Positions 49,155 to 57,261 of a stretch of DNA of 64,000 bases are shown piece by piece. Under the pieces are notes generated by a model. That model was not told the origin of the DNA and did not search any database. It was given only the letters and a program-made list of their open reading frames with translations. Made by a program: the position numbers and the translations under genes. Source of the DNA: Streptomyces fulvoviolaceus (GTDB taxonomy: Bacteria > Actinomycetota > Actinomycetes > Streptomycetales > Streptomycetaceae); contig NZ_JOEY01000004.1 of NCBI RefSeq assembly GCF_000718165.1, positions 124,001 to 188,000 on the forward strand. The letters run 5' to 3'. The first letter of the stretch is position 1. Each line of letters opens with the position of its first letter.

Positions 49155-49616
49155 CTACGAACGCTCCTCTCGAATCGGCACGGCGCGGACCGTCCGCACC
49201 TTGCCTTGCCCTTCGCTCGCCAGCACGCCGGCGGCTTCCAACTTGTCGAGCGCCTTGGTCACAGTGGGGCGGGAGACTCCGAACCTGCCCATCAGGTCCG
49301 ACGCACTCAAGAAGGCCGCACCCACCTCGAACCCCTCGGCGGGGATGAGGTCGGCGATGCGCTCGTCGAGCGGTCGCCGGTCAACCTGCTCACCTTCGCG
49401 TACGACGCGCCACCGGCCGCCCCGCACCGGTTCGGCGACACCGTCGCTCTCAAGCGCCTTGAATGCACGAAGTACAACACCGCGCGAGACGTCGTGATCA
49501 CGCATGAGATCTGCGACGGGCGGAAGCTGGGTCACCTGCGGGTTCGCCTTGACCTGAGCCTTCACCACCTCCGCGATTTGCAAGAAGGTCCCCCGAGGGC
49601 TGGCCTGCTGCGACAC
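49155..49616 (-). CDS. GntR-type regulator with two winged helices
   Basis: A 153-residue protein. GTG at 49616 follows GGGGAGAG and is preferred to an ATG at 49679. A first winged helix (about residues 10-70, VADLMRDHDVSRGVVLRAFKALE) and a second, related one (about 90-145, SASDLMGRFGVSRPTVTKALDKLE) are fused, without an effector-binding domain. It may control the divergent region at 47.0-47.3 kb or its own operon. In pSAM2 the GntR protein KorSA represses transfer. Confidence 0.82.
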   Translation of the reverse strand: MSQQASPRGTFLQIAEVVKAQVKANPQVTQLPPVADLMRDHDVSRGVVLRAFKALESDGVAEPVRGGRWRVVREGEQVDRRPLDERIADLIPAEGFEVGAAFLSASDLMGRFGVSRPTVTKALDKLEAAGVLASEGQGKVRTVRAVPIREERS

Positions 49617-49789
49617 GCGCTCTCCCCTGTCTAACTCGATTGTTGCAAGCTTCCCACGCTCGGCTTTCGAGGTCGACACTTAGCTCCCACCTTCACGTCC
49701 CAGGTCCACTAGGCCTTCCTTGATTATCCCGCATGAGTGACACCTGTGGCATTAATATGCCTCACACAGCTCAACCGAAGGGGGGCTTC

Positions 49790-50521
49790 GTGTCGCCAAA
49801 GGGGCGCAATATACCGGAGCCGATCAAGCGTCAAATACGTCAGCGGTGCGGATTTGGGTGCGTTATTTGCGGCCTTCCGCTCTACGAATATGAACACGTA
49901 CGAGAATGGTCAATTGTGAAGCAGCATAATCCGGAGGATATGACACTTCTTTGTCCGACTCATCATGCAGAGAAAACACGGGGCCTCCTTCCTGTCAGTG
50001 ATGTCTTGGCCGCTAACGGCAGTCCGCACAACTTGAGGCTTGGTATTTCCGAGGCATTTCCGCTGCGGTACTCCGGTGACTCCTGTCTGGTGAACGTGGG
50101 GAGCAACCGGCTCATGCACGACTTTACGCGTGACGCAGTGATCCCCCTGTTGACCATTAGAGGTTGTCCTGTGGTCAGGGTCAAGAAGCAAGATGGTCGG
50201 CTCCTTCTGTCTCTCCGGATTTTCGATAAGGAAGGAAATCTACTGCTTGACGTGAACGACAATGAGTTGATTTTCTCCGTCGATTCTTGGGATGTTGAAC
50301 TCGTGGGGAGGAGGTTGACGATTCGCGAAGGGTTGGGTGCTATTTTGGCGCAAGTTGAATTCTATGCTCCGAGCGCCATCGTGATCAATCGTGGAATTTT
50401 TGCTTATGACGGTTTCCAGGTGCGGGTAGCTGCCGATCACATCTTTCTAGAGCAATACGGCATACGCATTTCGAAATCAAGTGCGCGCATGAACGGCGGT
50501 GCGGGATTCAACTTCAATTAA
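49790..50521 (+). CDS. HNH endonuclease-domain protein, cargo
   Basis: A 243-residue protein. An N-terminal HNH domain has CVICG, YEYEHVREWS and LLCPTHHAEKTRG; the C-terminal 160 residues form a beta-rich region that I do not recognise (repeated hydrophobic/charged strands). GTG at 49790 follows GGGGGG; an ATG at 49733 lacks a ribosome site. It is clearly lower in GC than its neighbours and has A/T-ending codons, so it is a recent import. Restriction or defence is possible, but no partner gene is visible. Confidence 0.75.
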   Translation: MSPKGRNIPEPIKRQIRQRCGFGCVICGLPLYEYEHVREWSIVKQHNPEDMTLLCPTHHAEKTRGLLPVSDVLAANGSPHNLRLGISEAFPLRYSGDSCLVNVGSNRLMHDFTRDAVIPLLTIRGCPVVRVKKQDGRLLLSLRIFDKEGNLLLDVNDNELIFSVDSWDVELVGRRLTIREGLGAILAQVEFYAPSAIVINRGIFAYDGFQVRVAADHIFLEQYGIRISKSSARMNGGAGFNFN

Positions 50522-50601
50522 GAGACGGGCTTTGTCGAGAAGTTGGGGGTATCCGATCGGATCGTCTTCCAGCGGGAGGCGGACGGCGACCTGGGGGACA
50601 C

Positions 50602-51213
50602 ATGAGCACAGGCACGGCGACTCTGTTGGTTGCGCTCGTAGGGGTGGTGGGCACTCTGCTGTCACCGCTGACTACAGCGTGGGTGAGTACACGAACACGG
50701 CTGCAAGAGTTCGAGATGCAGCAGCAGGCAAGCGCCGTAGTCCGCAGGGAAGAGTCAGCCGCAGCTGACTTGGAGCGTCGGCGGGAGGCGTACACGGCGT
50801 TGAACAGCAGCGCCAGGCGGTGGCGCATCCTCCTCATGGAGGATGCGCGGGCTTTGTCATCAGGTAGCAGCGCAAGCGAGCGCACGGAGGAAGCGCGCCA
50901 GGCATTTCACGACGACTTCGCCCGCGTGCAGATGTTGGTTCCAGACCTTGTCCTCGATGCTGCCAACCGTGTTCGACTCGTGCTCGCTGACGCGCATACG
51001 CGGCTCGGTCGTCAAGCAAGGGATAGCACTACGACCGAGGCCGAGTGGCGTGAACTGCAAGGTTTCCTGCTGAGTCTCTGGGACGTGATCACTGAGATGC
51101 AGGCAGCCATGCGGAAGGATCTCGGAGTGGGTTCCGGCGCTCCAGTTCCTTCGGAACGATCCGGAGCCTATCGGGACGGCGTGGTCGGGTACCCGCAAGT
51201 GCCAGGGTCATGA
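50602..51213 (+). CDS. Membrane-anchored coiled-coil protein A
   Basis: A 203-residue protein with an N-terminal membrane helix (LLVALVGVVGTLLSPLTTAW), then a long charged helix (EFEMQQQASAVVRREESAAA and onward) and further helical sequence. It is related in plan to the protein at 52,282-52,899: same helix position, same R-R-E-A-Y turn (RRREAYTAL and HRRQAYVAF), same length. ATG follows a GGGGGAC stretch. Function unknown. Confidence 0.72.
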   Translation: MSTGTATLLVALVGVVGTLLSPLTTAWVSTRTRLQEFEMQQQASAVVRREESAAADLERRREAYTALNSSARRWRILLMEDARALSSGSSASERTEEARQAFHDDFARVQMLVPDLVLDAANRVRLVLADAHTRLGRQARDSTTTEAEWRELQGFLLSLWDVITEMQAAMRKDLGVGSGAPVPSERSGAYRDGVVGYPQVPGS

Positions 51214-51352
51214 GCTCCGTCGCGGGGCTCTTCGGCGGGACGACGCGTTGAGGTGTACCGCAGGCGAAGGCATGGGGCTAATTCCCCCAGGCGTCCCCCG
51301 AGTTGGGCCGGTGAAGTAGAAGTGGCTGGTCAGCGGCGGATGAGCCAGCCTG

Positions 51353-51403
51353 CTGTAAATCTTCCGGCTCGGCCTTCCCAGGTTCGGATCCTGGCGCCGC
51401 CAC
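51353..51403 (+). repeat. 3' fragment of a tRNA-Tyr gene (att scar)
   Basis: The 51 bases begin with the anticodon loop CTGTAAA (anticodon GTA) and continue through a class II variable arm, the T stem-loop (CCAGG, TTCGGAT, CCTGG) and the acceptor end CGCCGCC with discriminator A. The 5' half is missing, so it is not a functional tRNA. SLP1-type elements integrate in tRNA-Tyr and leave such a copy, so this is a likely att remnant. Confidence 0.8.
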
Positions 51404-51472
51404 GCTGGACAGATGGCCTTTCGATGGCCTTTCCCTGTCCGCCCGACCGAGCGTGAGGCACCCAACGGCAGA

Positions 51473-51497
51473 GGACCCGGACGAAGTGTCCGGGTCC
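51473..51497 (+). terminator. Hairpin terminator after the tRNA-Tyr fragment
   Basis: Perfect ten-base arms GGACCCGGAC and GTCCGGGTCC around GAAGT, 70 bp after the fragment. This is the distance and form of a stable-RNA terminator, as if copied with the tRNA end. Confidence 0.75.
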
Positions 51498-51672
51498 TGC
51501 TTGAACGGTCGGGATCCACAGAGGTGGGTAGGAGGTGTCCCACCTATCCAGCTGTCCCATCAGCGGAGGTGACCGACGGGCCGGTGGCTGGCCGTGGGTC
51601 CAGGGTGGAGGTCGCAAGTCCGTGCCGCATGTCGACTTGCAGCGCAATTCGAACACGCGCTCTAATTTGGCC

Positions 51673-51897
51673 ATGGCGAACCACAGGGTCGACTACCTCA
51701 CCAGCACCCAGGAGAACATCCTGCGCTGCATCCGCGAGTCGATCGCCGACCGAGGTGAAGCCCCGACCATGCAGGAGATCGGTGAGCAGGTCGGCATGCG
51801 CAGCCGCGCCTCCGTGCACTACCACCTGGGACGGATCGAAGCGCTCGGGTACATCGCCCGCGAGCCCCACAGACAGCGCGGGATCAGGCTCACATGA
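51673..51897 (+). CDS. LexA-type DNA-binding domain protein, no peptidase domain
   Basis: A 74-residue protein that matches only the winged-helix part of LexA: LTSTQENILRCIRESIADRG, APTMQEIGEQVGMRSRASVHYHL, then LGYIAREPHRQRGIRL. The self-cleavage domain is absent, so it cannot respond to RecA like LexA; it may bind LexA-like boxes. ATG at 51673. Four-base overlap with the next gene. Confidence 0.82.
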   Translation: MANHRVDYLTSTQENILRCIRESIADRGEAPTMQEIGEQVGMRSRASVHYHLGRIEALGYIAREPHRQRGIRLT

Positions 51898-52112
51898 CCA
51901 GCGCCACCCCAGGCCCGGAGCGCTTCCACCTCACCGTGGCCACCGCTGGCCGCACCGTCATGCATGGCTGGTGGTCCAGGGAGGTGACGGCCCGCAGCAA
52001 GTTCCGGGATTGGATCGGCGCGTACAGCAAGATGCCGGACGCCCACCTCGTCCTTGCGGAGCGAACGGGCGCCGGCGAACAGGTACTGGAGAGCTGGCCC
52101 GACGCCTTGTAA
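51894..52112 (+). CDS. Small protein coupled to the LexA-like gene
   Basis: A 72-residue protein (FHLTVATAGRTVMHGWWSRE and onward) with several tryptophans, beta-rich, no known domain. Its ATG overlaps the LexA-like stop (ATGA), so the two are a unit. The pair is reminiscent of gene couples seen in Streptomyces elements, but function is unknown. Confidence 0.7.
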   Translation: MTSATPGPERFHLTVATAGRTVMHGWWSREVTARSKFRDWIGAYSKMPDAHLVLAERTGAGEQVLESWPDAL

Positions 52113-52281
52113 CTAAGGCATCGGCAGGCTCGGAATGCCGTACGGCGCGCTTCGCTGCCTGCTCCACCTCATGCCGCGACATGAACACGTCGCCAAACCC
52201 ATGCCAGGTTGGGCGGGGAGCGGTCTGTCACCGTCGAGGGAATGTTGCACTTGGCCAGGTCACGACTGCGACCATTAAGGA

Positions 52282-52899
52282 GTGACTTCAACTCCCCTAT
52301 GGGTGCCTCTGGTAGTAGCTGGCATCGGCGTGGCAGCCACGCTAGTCGCAGGGACAGTAGGCGCCCTGATTACGCAACGCTGGTCAGACCGTCGTGAAAC
52401 CGTCGCCTGGGAGCGTGAGCGACAGCGCGAGCGCGAAACTTGGGTCCGCGAGGACGAGGCCCGTACCTTCGAGCACCGCAGACAAGCGTACGTAGCGTTC
52501 TATGAAGCAGTGAAAGCTCTGGCCAGGACCGCTTACGACCATTGCTACGGCTTCACAGAAGAGCCTGAGTTGGAAGAAGGCTGGCAATCTGATGCTTTCG
52601 CCAAGCTCGCACAGTTGCAGTTCTATGCCGATCGGGCCGTGGCCGCCGCTGCTTCTGCTGCCTACGGTGCCGCCTGGTCGTGGGGTCAGTTCGGAGTACA
52701 CGACGCTCCTGATGACCCTAGCTTCTACGAGCGGCAGCAGAAATTCGACGAGGCTGAGCTTGAGATGCTCCTGCTGATGCGGGAAAGCCTCTCGATTCCG
52801 GAAGCCGACCTGACACTTCCGCCTCCTGGCTACACACACCAGGGGGACCAAGGCGGAGACGAAGGGCCAGACGAAGAGGTCGTCGTCAGAAGTCCATGA
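52282..52899 (+). CDS. Membrane-anchored coiled-coil protein B
   Basis: A 205-residue protein with an N-terminal membrane helix (LVVAGIGVAATLVAGTVGAL), a long charged helix rich in Arg and Glu (AWERERQRERETWVRE), and an acidic C-terminus. It shares its plan and the RRQAYVAF turn with protein A at 50,602; the two flank the tRNA-Tyr scar and may be distant paralogues. Function unknown. Confidence 0.72.
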   Translation: MTSTPLWVPLVVAGIGVAATLVAGTVGALITQRWSDRRETVAWERERQRERETWVREDEARTFEHRRQAYVAFYEAVKALARTAYDHCYGFTEEPELEEGWQSDAFAKLAQLQFYADRAVAAAASAAYGAAWSWGQFGVHDAPDDPSFYERQQKFDEAELEMLLLMRESLSIPEADLTLPPPGYTHQGDQGGDEGPDEEVVVRSP

Positions 52900-53262
52900 G
52901 TTCGTGAACACATGTAGGCACACGTCGCCTGGGCCGTCCGAAGCCGCTCACCGGCCGACAACGACCAACGACGGCCAGCCAAGCGGCCGTGACCAGGCCC
53001 CGGAGCTACAAGAACGCACGTCCCCAAGATCCCCGGCAAGACCCAGGGCCTTAGGCCGATATCCTCGCCACCTGCACCGATGAGCATCCCGAGGTGCTTC
53101 GAGACCAAGGGGTCGTGGCGTGCACGGCCACATCACGGGCACTCTCAGGGGCGACCAGCTGCAAGACTCTGCGCACGGTACGCGATAGAGATCCCGCATC
53201 CGGTCGGCGCCATCCGACATACGCGCAGGTCAAAGCAGGTTTCGGCAGCACTCTTGTCATGC
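52900..53262. other. Non-coding end of element 1
   Basis: No gene is supported here, up to the att2 repeat. Open frames on the minus strand have no ribosome sites and read as arginine/proline-rich shadow sequence. Confidence 0.5.
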
Positions 53263-53305
53263 CCTCCGGAGCCGTGTGCGCAGGTTCGAATCCTGCCGGG
53301 GGCAC
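53263..53305. repeat. Attachment site (att2), copy of the tRNA-Arg 3' part
   Basis: An exact 43-bp copy of 33,621-33,663. The 5' half of the tRNA is missing, so it is not a tRNA gene. It separates element 1 from element 2 and must be shared by both. Confidence 0.93.
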
Positions 53306-53321
53306 CCCTTGTGAGGTGCCT

Positions 53322-53362
53322 AAAGACCCCGTAACCAGCAGAGATGCTGAGTGCGGGGTCTT
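53322..53362 (+). terminator. Hairpin after att2
   Basis: Arms AAGACCCCG and CGGGGTCTT around a long loop, just past att2. The position mirrors the tRNA terminator after att1, although the sequence is different. Confidence 0.6.
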
Positions 53363-53522
53363 CGCGTGTGTGCAGCCATATGCCACTCTGAGCGGCCCTA
53401 TGTCGGGGTCCGTGGACTATTCGTGGACACGATCTTGAGGCGTCATCCCTGGTCAGCCCCAGGAACGGCGAAAGCCCCCGGACGGGTCCAGGGGCCTGAA
53501 GCCTAGCGCGGCGCGTGTGGGA

Positions 53523-54896
53523 TCACTCGTACTCGCGCAACAGCTCTTCGATCTTGCGGTTGCCGGTCTCTTGCCGACCGTCGATGCACTTCGCGTAGCG
53601 ACTCAGCAGGACCTCAACGCTGTTGCCCGCGCGTTCGGCGACCTCGGTCGGGTCGACTCCGGAGTTGAGCCAGGTCGACAGCGCCGAGTGCCGGAGGTCG
53701 TACGGGCGGGCGGCGAGCGGTGAGGCGAAAACGGCCGGCGGGAGTGCCAGCGCGCGAGCCTCCTGCCAGACCCGGAAGTACGTCGACGAGCCGACCACTC
53801 CCCCACGTTCGTTGGTGAACAGCCGCCCGTCCTTGGCAGTGCCGAACGTGTCGAGGTGGTCCCGCAGGATCGCCACGAGCTGGGGCGGGATCGGCACCGG
53901 TCGGACCTCTTCGGCAGGCCGGTTCTTGAGCCCGCGGTCATCGTGGGTTTCGCCGGAATCGGTCCAGCGCTTGCCGACGCTCGGGCGAGTCCGATTGAGG
54001 AGGGCCGTTCCCCAACCCATTTCTGGCAGCTTGAGGTCTGCTTCTTTGACGCCAACTGCCTCCGCCGGGCGAAAGGCGCCGTAGTACATGCAGGCGAACA
54101 GGCCGACGAGTCGGCGGCCACGCGCCCGGCGGTATCCACCGATGTATGAGACCGCAGCGAGCAGGGCGCGAGCCTGTTCAGGGTTGGCCACTACTCGGGG
54201 ATCAACTTCCTTGACCACCTTCGGCTTCTTCCAGCGAATCACGGTGATCGGATTCTCTTTGAACTCGCCGAGATCTACCGCGTAGTGCAAGGCGTTAACC
54301 AGTGTCCGCCGCTTGCGCCGCACGGTTTCCGCCGCAGCCGCCGTCCCATCGAGCTTGAGTTTCAGGGAGTCCAAGACAGCCATGCCGATCGCTGGGTCCC
54401 CGAGATCGGCGAGAGGGCGCGAAGCCTTCGCCACCCAGTGGAGCGTGTTCGCGATCTCTGTAGGCAAGTCGCTGTCCTCAGGGCCGGGCAAGACGAAGGC
54501 CCAGTTGCGGAGCGCCTTCCTGAGCAAGTCGTCGGCGGGCCGCCCTGGGCGATCGTCAAGGAGAGCCACGGTCACAGCGGTCAGTGACTCGTTGATCCCG
54601 TCCCGCGTGTTCGGCGCAGCGTGCGGCCACTTCATGGCGAGGTACTTCAATGCGAAGGCGTACCACGTCATCGAGGGCGCCTTTTCGACCATCGAATCCG
54701 GAAGCCCGCTGACCGTGTCGAATTCCTCGCCATCACGCATGGCCCGGAGCAGCTTGGAACGGTAGTTGTCAGCAAGTCCCTTGGTGCGGAACTGTTCGGA
54801 GCACACGTTCCCGGCGACAACCCACCGAAGGTCATAGGACGGCTTCTTGGTGTTCCTCTTCCGTACGCCCCAGAGCTTCACATCGAGCGACTTCAT
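53523..54896 (-). CDS. int: Tyrosine recombinase (integrase) of element 2
   Basis: A 457-residue recombinase. The catalytic part has the first arginine in GAFRPAEAVGV, the YDLRHSALSTWL box and the nucleophile in LLSRYAKCI. It aligns over its whole length with the integrase of element 1 (for example YDLRW/YQLRW, PVPIPPQLVA/PVPIPPPLVA, GRLFTNERGG), so both probably act on the same tRNA-Arg site. ATG at 54896 overlaps the xis stop by four bases. It lies 218 bp from att2. Confidence 0.94.
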   Translation of the reverse strand: MKSLDVKLWGVRKRNTKKPSYDLRWVVAGNVCSEQFRTKGLADNYRSKLLRAMRDGEEFDTVSGLPDSMVEKAPSMTWYAFALKYLAMKWPHAAPNTRDGINESLTAVTVALLDDRPGRPADDLLRKALRNWAFVLPGPEDSDLPTEIANTLHWVAKASRPLADLGDPAIGMAVLDSLKLKLDGTAAAAETVRRKRRTLVNALHYAVDLGEFKENPITVIRWKKPKVVKEVDPRVVANPEQARALLAAVSYIGGYRRARGRRLVGLFACMYYGAFRPAEAVGVKEADLKLPEMGWGTALLNRTRPSVGKRWTDSGETHDDRGLKNRPAEEVRPVPIPPQLVAILRDHLDTFGTAKDGRLFTNERGGVVGSSTYFRVWQEARALALPPAVFASPLAARPYDLRHSALSTWLNSGVDPTEVAERAGNSVEVLLSRYAKCIDGRQETGNRKIEELLREYE

Positions 54897-55081
54897 GCCG
54901 CCGCCCTCTCTCGGCTGTTCAGCCAAGCCGTGAAGTCGCTCCGCCACACCCGCAGTTCACCGTTTGGCAGCTTGAAAGCCTGCGGAGCCTGCCCCAGCTC
55001 GCGCCAGCGGTAGAACGTCCGGCGCGAGATGCCCTTGAGCTCAGCAAGGATCTCTGGGACGGTCATCAACTCGTCTTTCAC
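54893..55081 (-). CDS. xis: Excisionase/helix-turn-helix protein of element 2
   Basis: A 62-residue protein, MTVPEILAELKGISRRTFYRW and KLPNGELRVWRSDFTAWL, clearly homologous to the xis of element 1. Its ATG overlaps the repSA stop and its stop overlaps int, so repSA-xis-int is one coupled operon as in pSAM2. Confidence 0.92.
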   Translation of the reverse strand: MKDELMTVPEILAELKGISRRTFYRWRELGQAPQAFKLPNGELRVWRSDFTAWLNSRERAAA

Positions 55082-56451
55082 GCCGGTTCTCCCTTCAAGG
55101 CTTCGCGGGCGGTTTCGCGGTTGAGTTGGAGGCCGCGGTGGATGGTGGCGGCGAGGGCGGATTCGCCGGGGGTGTGGCCGTGTCCGGCGTATTGCCAGTC
55201 GGCCAGGACAAGGACGGTGTCCGGCTCGATCTCTTCGAGGCCGCGGGCTTCGCGTTCTTGGGTGGCGCGGTAGTCGGCGCGGGTCTGGCGCAGCGCCCCG
55301 AGGGTGGTGGAGTAGCGGCGGGACTTGGAGGAGAAGTGGCCGCGGAAGCCGAGCATGTGAGCCCAGTGGCGCAGCTTGCGGTCCGGGTAGAGGGCGTGCA
55401 GGTCGAGGCAGGCGGCGATGAGCCTGCGGGGGTGGTCGGGGATGCCGAGCAGTTCCAGGGCCTCTTTGTTGCCGATCCTGCGATCTACCGTGTCGGTGCT
55501 TTCGGCGGCTTTGGTGGCGTACTTAGCGACGTAGGAGGCGACCGCCCGTTCGGTGAGCTCGGAGCCGTCGCCGAAGGCCTTCACGGGCCGGATGTCGAGC
55601 TGTCGGCCCCACTGGAAGGTGCGGGCGGGTTGGTCGCCGGAGGCGGGCACGCTGACGCTCGTGTAGGAGTGCCGGGCGGCGGCGCGGATCGCGTCGGTGA
55701 GCAGCTCTGTGCTGGCCCATGACGGTGGCGGGGAGTCAGGCCCATCGGGTCCGTCGAGGCGGATCACGGCGTGGAAGTGGACGGCACCGCGCTTCTGGAA
55801 CTCGGCGACCTTGCCGTAGGAGACCCGGCAGGCATCGGCGAGTTCGCGCTGTGTGAGTCCGGCACGCTTGGCGATCTCACGGCGGAGCCGGTTGGCGAAG
55901 CGCATCCACAGCTCGCCCGCATGGTTGTTGAACAGCACCGCGCCCGCGTAGTCGTACAACGCCGGATCCAGGGCCGTGCCGAGCGCCGCATCGTCCGGGG
56001 TGTGCCGTGCCCCGCAGCGGCAGGTGCCGCGATCGGGGCGGTTGTGGACCGGGCCGAAGGAGGGGGCGGTGAGGGTGGCGAAGACGCGGGGGTGATCGCG
56101 GACGGTGGCGGGGATGTCGCGGCGGTCGTCTCCGGCGAGTCCGGCGCGGATCAGGTGGTAGGTGTCTCCGGCGTAGGTCCAGGCGCAGGCCGGGCAGCGG
56201 GAGGCCCGCCGGTTGCCGCAGGCGATACGCAGCCGACCGCCGGGCTCGTGCTCGGTGCTGTAGCGGTGCAGGGTCTCGCCGGTGGTCTTGTCCTTGTGGA
56301 GGACCCAGCCGGTCAGGTGGATGGGTTCGGAGCAGCCGCCGGTGCGGCGGATCTGGTCTTGCCAGCGGTCGAAGCCCGGAGACCCGGCCACCCGCAGCGC
56401 ATCAGCGAGGGTGACCGGGTCCAGGCCCGCGAAGGTCGCGGTGTCACTCAT
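55078..56451 (-). CDS. repSA: RepSA-type replication initiator
   Basis: A 457-residue rolling-circle initiator like RepSA of pSAM2. A cysteine-rich N-terminal region (CGNRRASRCPACAWTY, CRCGARH) precedes the HUH metal site VHFHAVI (H225, H227) and the tyrosine pair in ASYVAKYATK (Y307, Y311), which nicks the double-strand origin. ATG at 56451; overlaps both neighbours by four bases. The origin is probably within or near this gene; I saw no iteron cluster like that of element 1. Confidence 0.93.
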   Translation of the reverse strand: MSDTATFAGLDPVTLADALRVAGSPGFDRWQDQIRRTGGCSEPIHLTGWVLHKDKTTGETLHRYSTEHEPGGRLRIACGNRRASRCPACAWTYAGDTYHLIRAGLAGDDRRDIPATVRDHPRVFATLTAPSFGPVHNRPDRGTCRCGARHTPDDAALGTALDPALYDYAGAVLFNNHAGELWMRFANRLRREIAKRAGLTQRELADACRVSYGKVAEFQKRGAVHFHAVIRLDGPDGPDSPPPSWASTELLTDAIRAAARHSYTSVSVPASGDQPARTFQWGRQLDIRPVKAFGDGSELTERAVASYVAKYATKAAESTDTVDRRIGNKEALELLGIPDHPRRLIAACLDLHALYPDRKLRHWAHMLGFRGHFSSKSRRYSTTLGALRQTRADYRATQEREARGLEEIEPDTVLVLADWQYAGHGHTPGESALAATIHRGLQLNRETAREALKGEPA

Positions 56452-56648
56452 GCACGACCCCCGACAAGCTGGACGGCGCGAACCGGGGTGGTGCCGTGGC
56501 CGTGGCAGGCCGTGCAGTCGACGGTGATCGTGCGCAGGTGGCCGGAGGCGTCGCGGCCGAGGCCGGAGGTGACGGCGGCGGTGGCGAAGCCGTCGCAGTT
56601 CGGGCAGATCCGCGCCGGGGTGTGCGGGGCCGGGTTGAGGCCGGTCAT
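56448..56648 (-). CDS. Small zinc-binding protein upstream of repSA
   Basis: A 66-residue protein with CPNCDGFA and CTACHGHG, two CxxC-x-G-x-G type motifs as in DnaJ zinc centres. GTGA/ATGA overlap with repSA. Similar small genes precede repSA in related elements; role unknown. Confidence 0.72.
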   Translation of the reverse strand: MTGLNPAPHTPARICPNCDGFATAAVTSGLGRDASGHLRTITVDCTACHGHGTTPVRAVQLVGGRA

Positions 56649-56734
56649 GATGGAGGTTCCTTCCGGTTGAGAGATCGGACAGGGACGGCGCCCGGGCGGC
56701 GGAGACTTGGCGGTTGAGGCCGCCCGGGGGCCGG

Positions 56735-57064
56735 TCAGCGTCGGGTGTCGCTGGCGAGGATCGAGCGGATCACCAGAGCGCAGATGGCGACCGAGGCGCC
56801 GGTGATGGCGACAGCGAGCAGCATCGAGACGAGCACCGCACCGACCACGAGCACGACAGTCACGCCCATCCCGGCCACGGCCACTACCGCGCCGGGAGTG
56901 AGCTGGACGGTGGGCCGGGCAGGTGCCGGAGCCTGAGTCATCGGGGCGAACGGCTGGACCGGGGTGCTAGCGCTGGGGATGACGGTGGTCGGCTCGACGA
57001 TGACGGCGGGCGGCATGGCGTGGCCGGTCGGCATCGGATTGACCGGGATCTTCGGACGGAGCAT
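56735..57064 (-). CDS. SpdD-like spread protein
   Basis: A 109-residue protein with a proline/alanine-rich N-terminal half and one or two membrane helices (VVAVAGMGVTVVLVVGAVLV, MLLAVAITGASVAICALVI). It matches the kind of small membrane protein called SpdD in pSAM2 relatives, which helps the element spread within the recipient mycelium. The exact assignment is uncertain. Confidence 0.68.
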   Translation of the reverse strand: MLRPKIPVNPMPTGHAMPPAVIVEPTTVIPSASTPVQPFAPMTQAPAPARPTVQLTPGAVVAVAGMGVTVVLVVGAVLVSMLLAVAITGASVAICALVIRSILASDTRR

Positions 57065-57089
57065 GAGCTGAACTCCCTTCTGTGGCCGG

Positions 57090-57245
57090 TTACTTGGTGA
57101 CGGCGTCGATGGCGGGGGCGAGGAAGCTGTCGGCCAGGAGATAGCCGCCGATCAGCAGGACGATCACGAGCCACCAGGGCGGGCGGATGTGCTTGAGGCC
57201 GACCCAGCCCAGGCAGGCGATGAAGAACCACAGCGGCACAGACAT
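57090..57245 (-). CDS. 51-residue membrane protein
   Basis: ATG at 57245 follows AAGGAGGGA, and the frame reads MSVPLWFFIACLGWVGLKHI, then a second helix (WWLVIVLLIGGYLLADSFL). Two membrane segments and a strong ribosome site make it a real gene although it is very short. It sits in the spread-gene run. Confidence 0.72.
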   Translation of the reverse strand: MSVPLWFFIACLGWVGLKHIRPPWWLVIVLLIGGYLLADSFLAPAIDAVTK

Positions 57246-57261
57246 CGCGTAATCCCTCCTT

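Larger units (their letters stand above)
51214..51672. other. Non-coding region with tRNA-Tyr scar
   Basis: No gene is supported in these 459 bp. The middle holds the tRNA-Tyr 3' fragment (51,353-51,403) and a strong hairpin (51,473-51,497). The rest, before and after, shows no recognised element. Confidence 0.6.
33621..53305. mobile_element. Integrated AICE, element 1 (primase-polymerase type)
   Basis: The region between the two 43-bp tRNA-Arg repeats, about 19.7 kb. It holds int, xis, a putative iteron origin, a prim-pol/DUF3987 replication module, TraB and small transfer genes, regulators, and cargo at both ends (HEPN-like gene; HNH and membrane proteins). Most backbone genes are on the minus strand with ATGA or GTGA overlaps. 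A tRNA-Tyr fragment at 51,353-51,403 shows that the right part is a mosaic. Confidence 0.88.

Noticed and set aside
51353..51403. Functional tRNA-Tyr gene
   Set aside because: The 5' half is missing and the anticodon stem cannot pair with the sequence before it.
52830..53220. Small minus-strand frames next to att2
   Set aside because: No ribosome sites, composition typical of shadows, no domain.
53263..53305. Second tRNA-Arg gene
   Set aside because: Only the 3' 43 bases are present; no acceptor 5' strand or D arm precedes it. It is an att copy.
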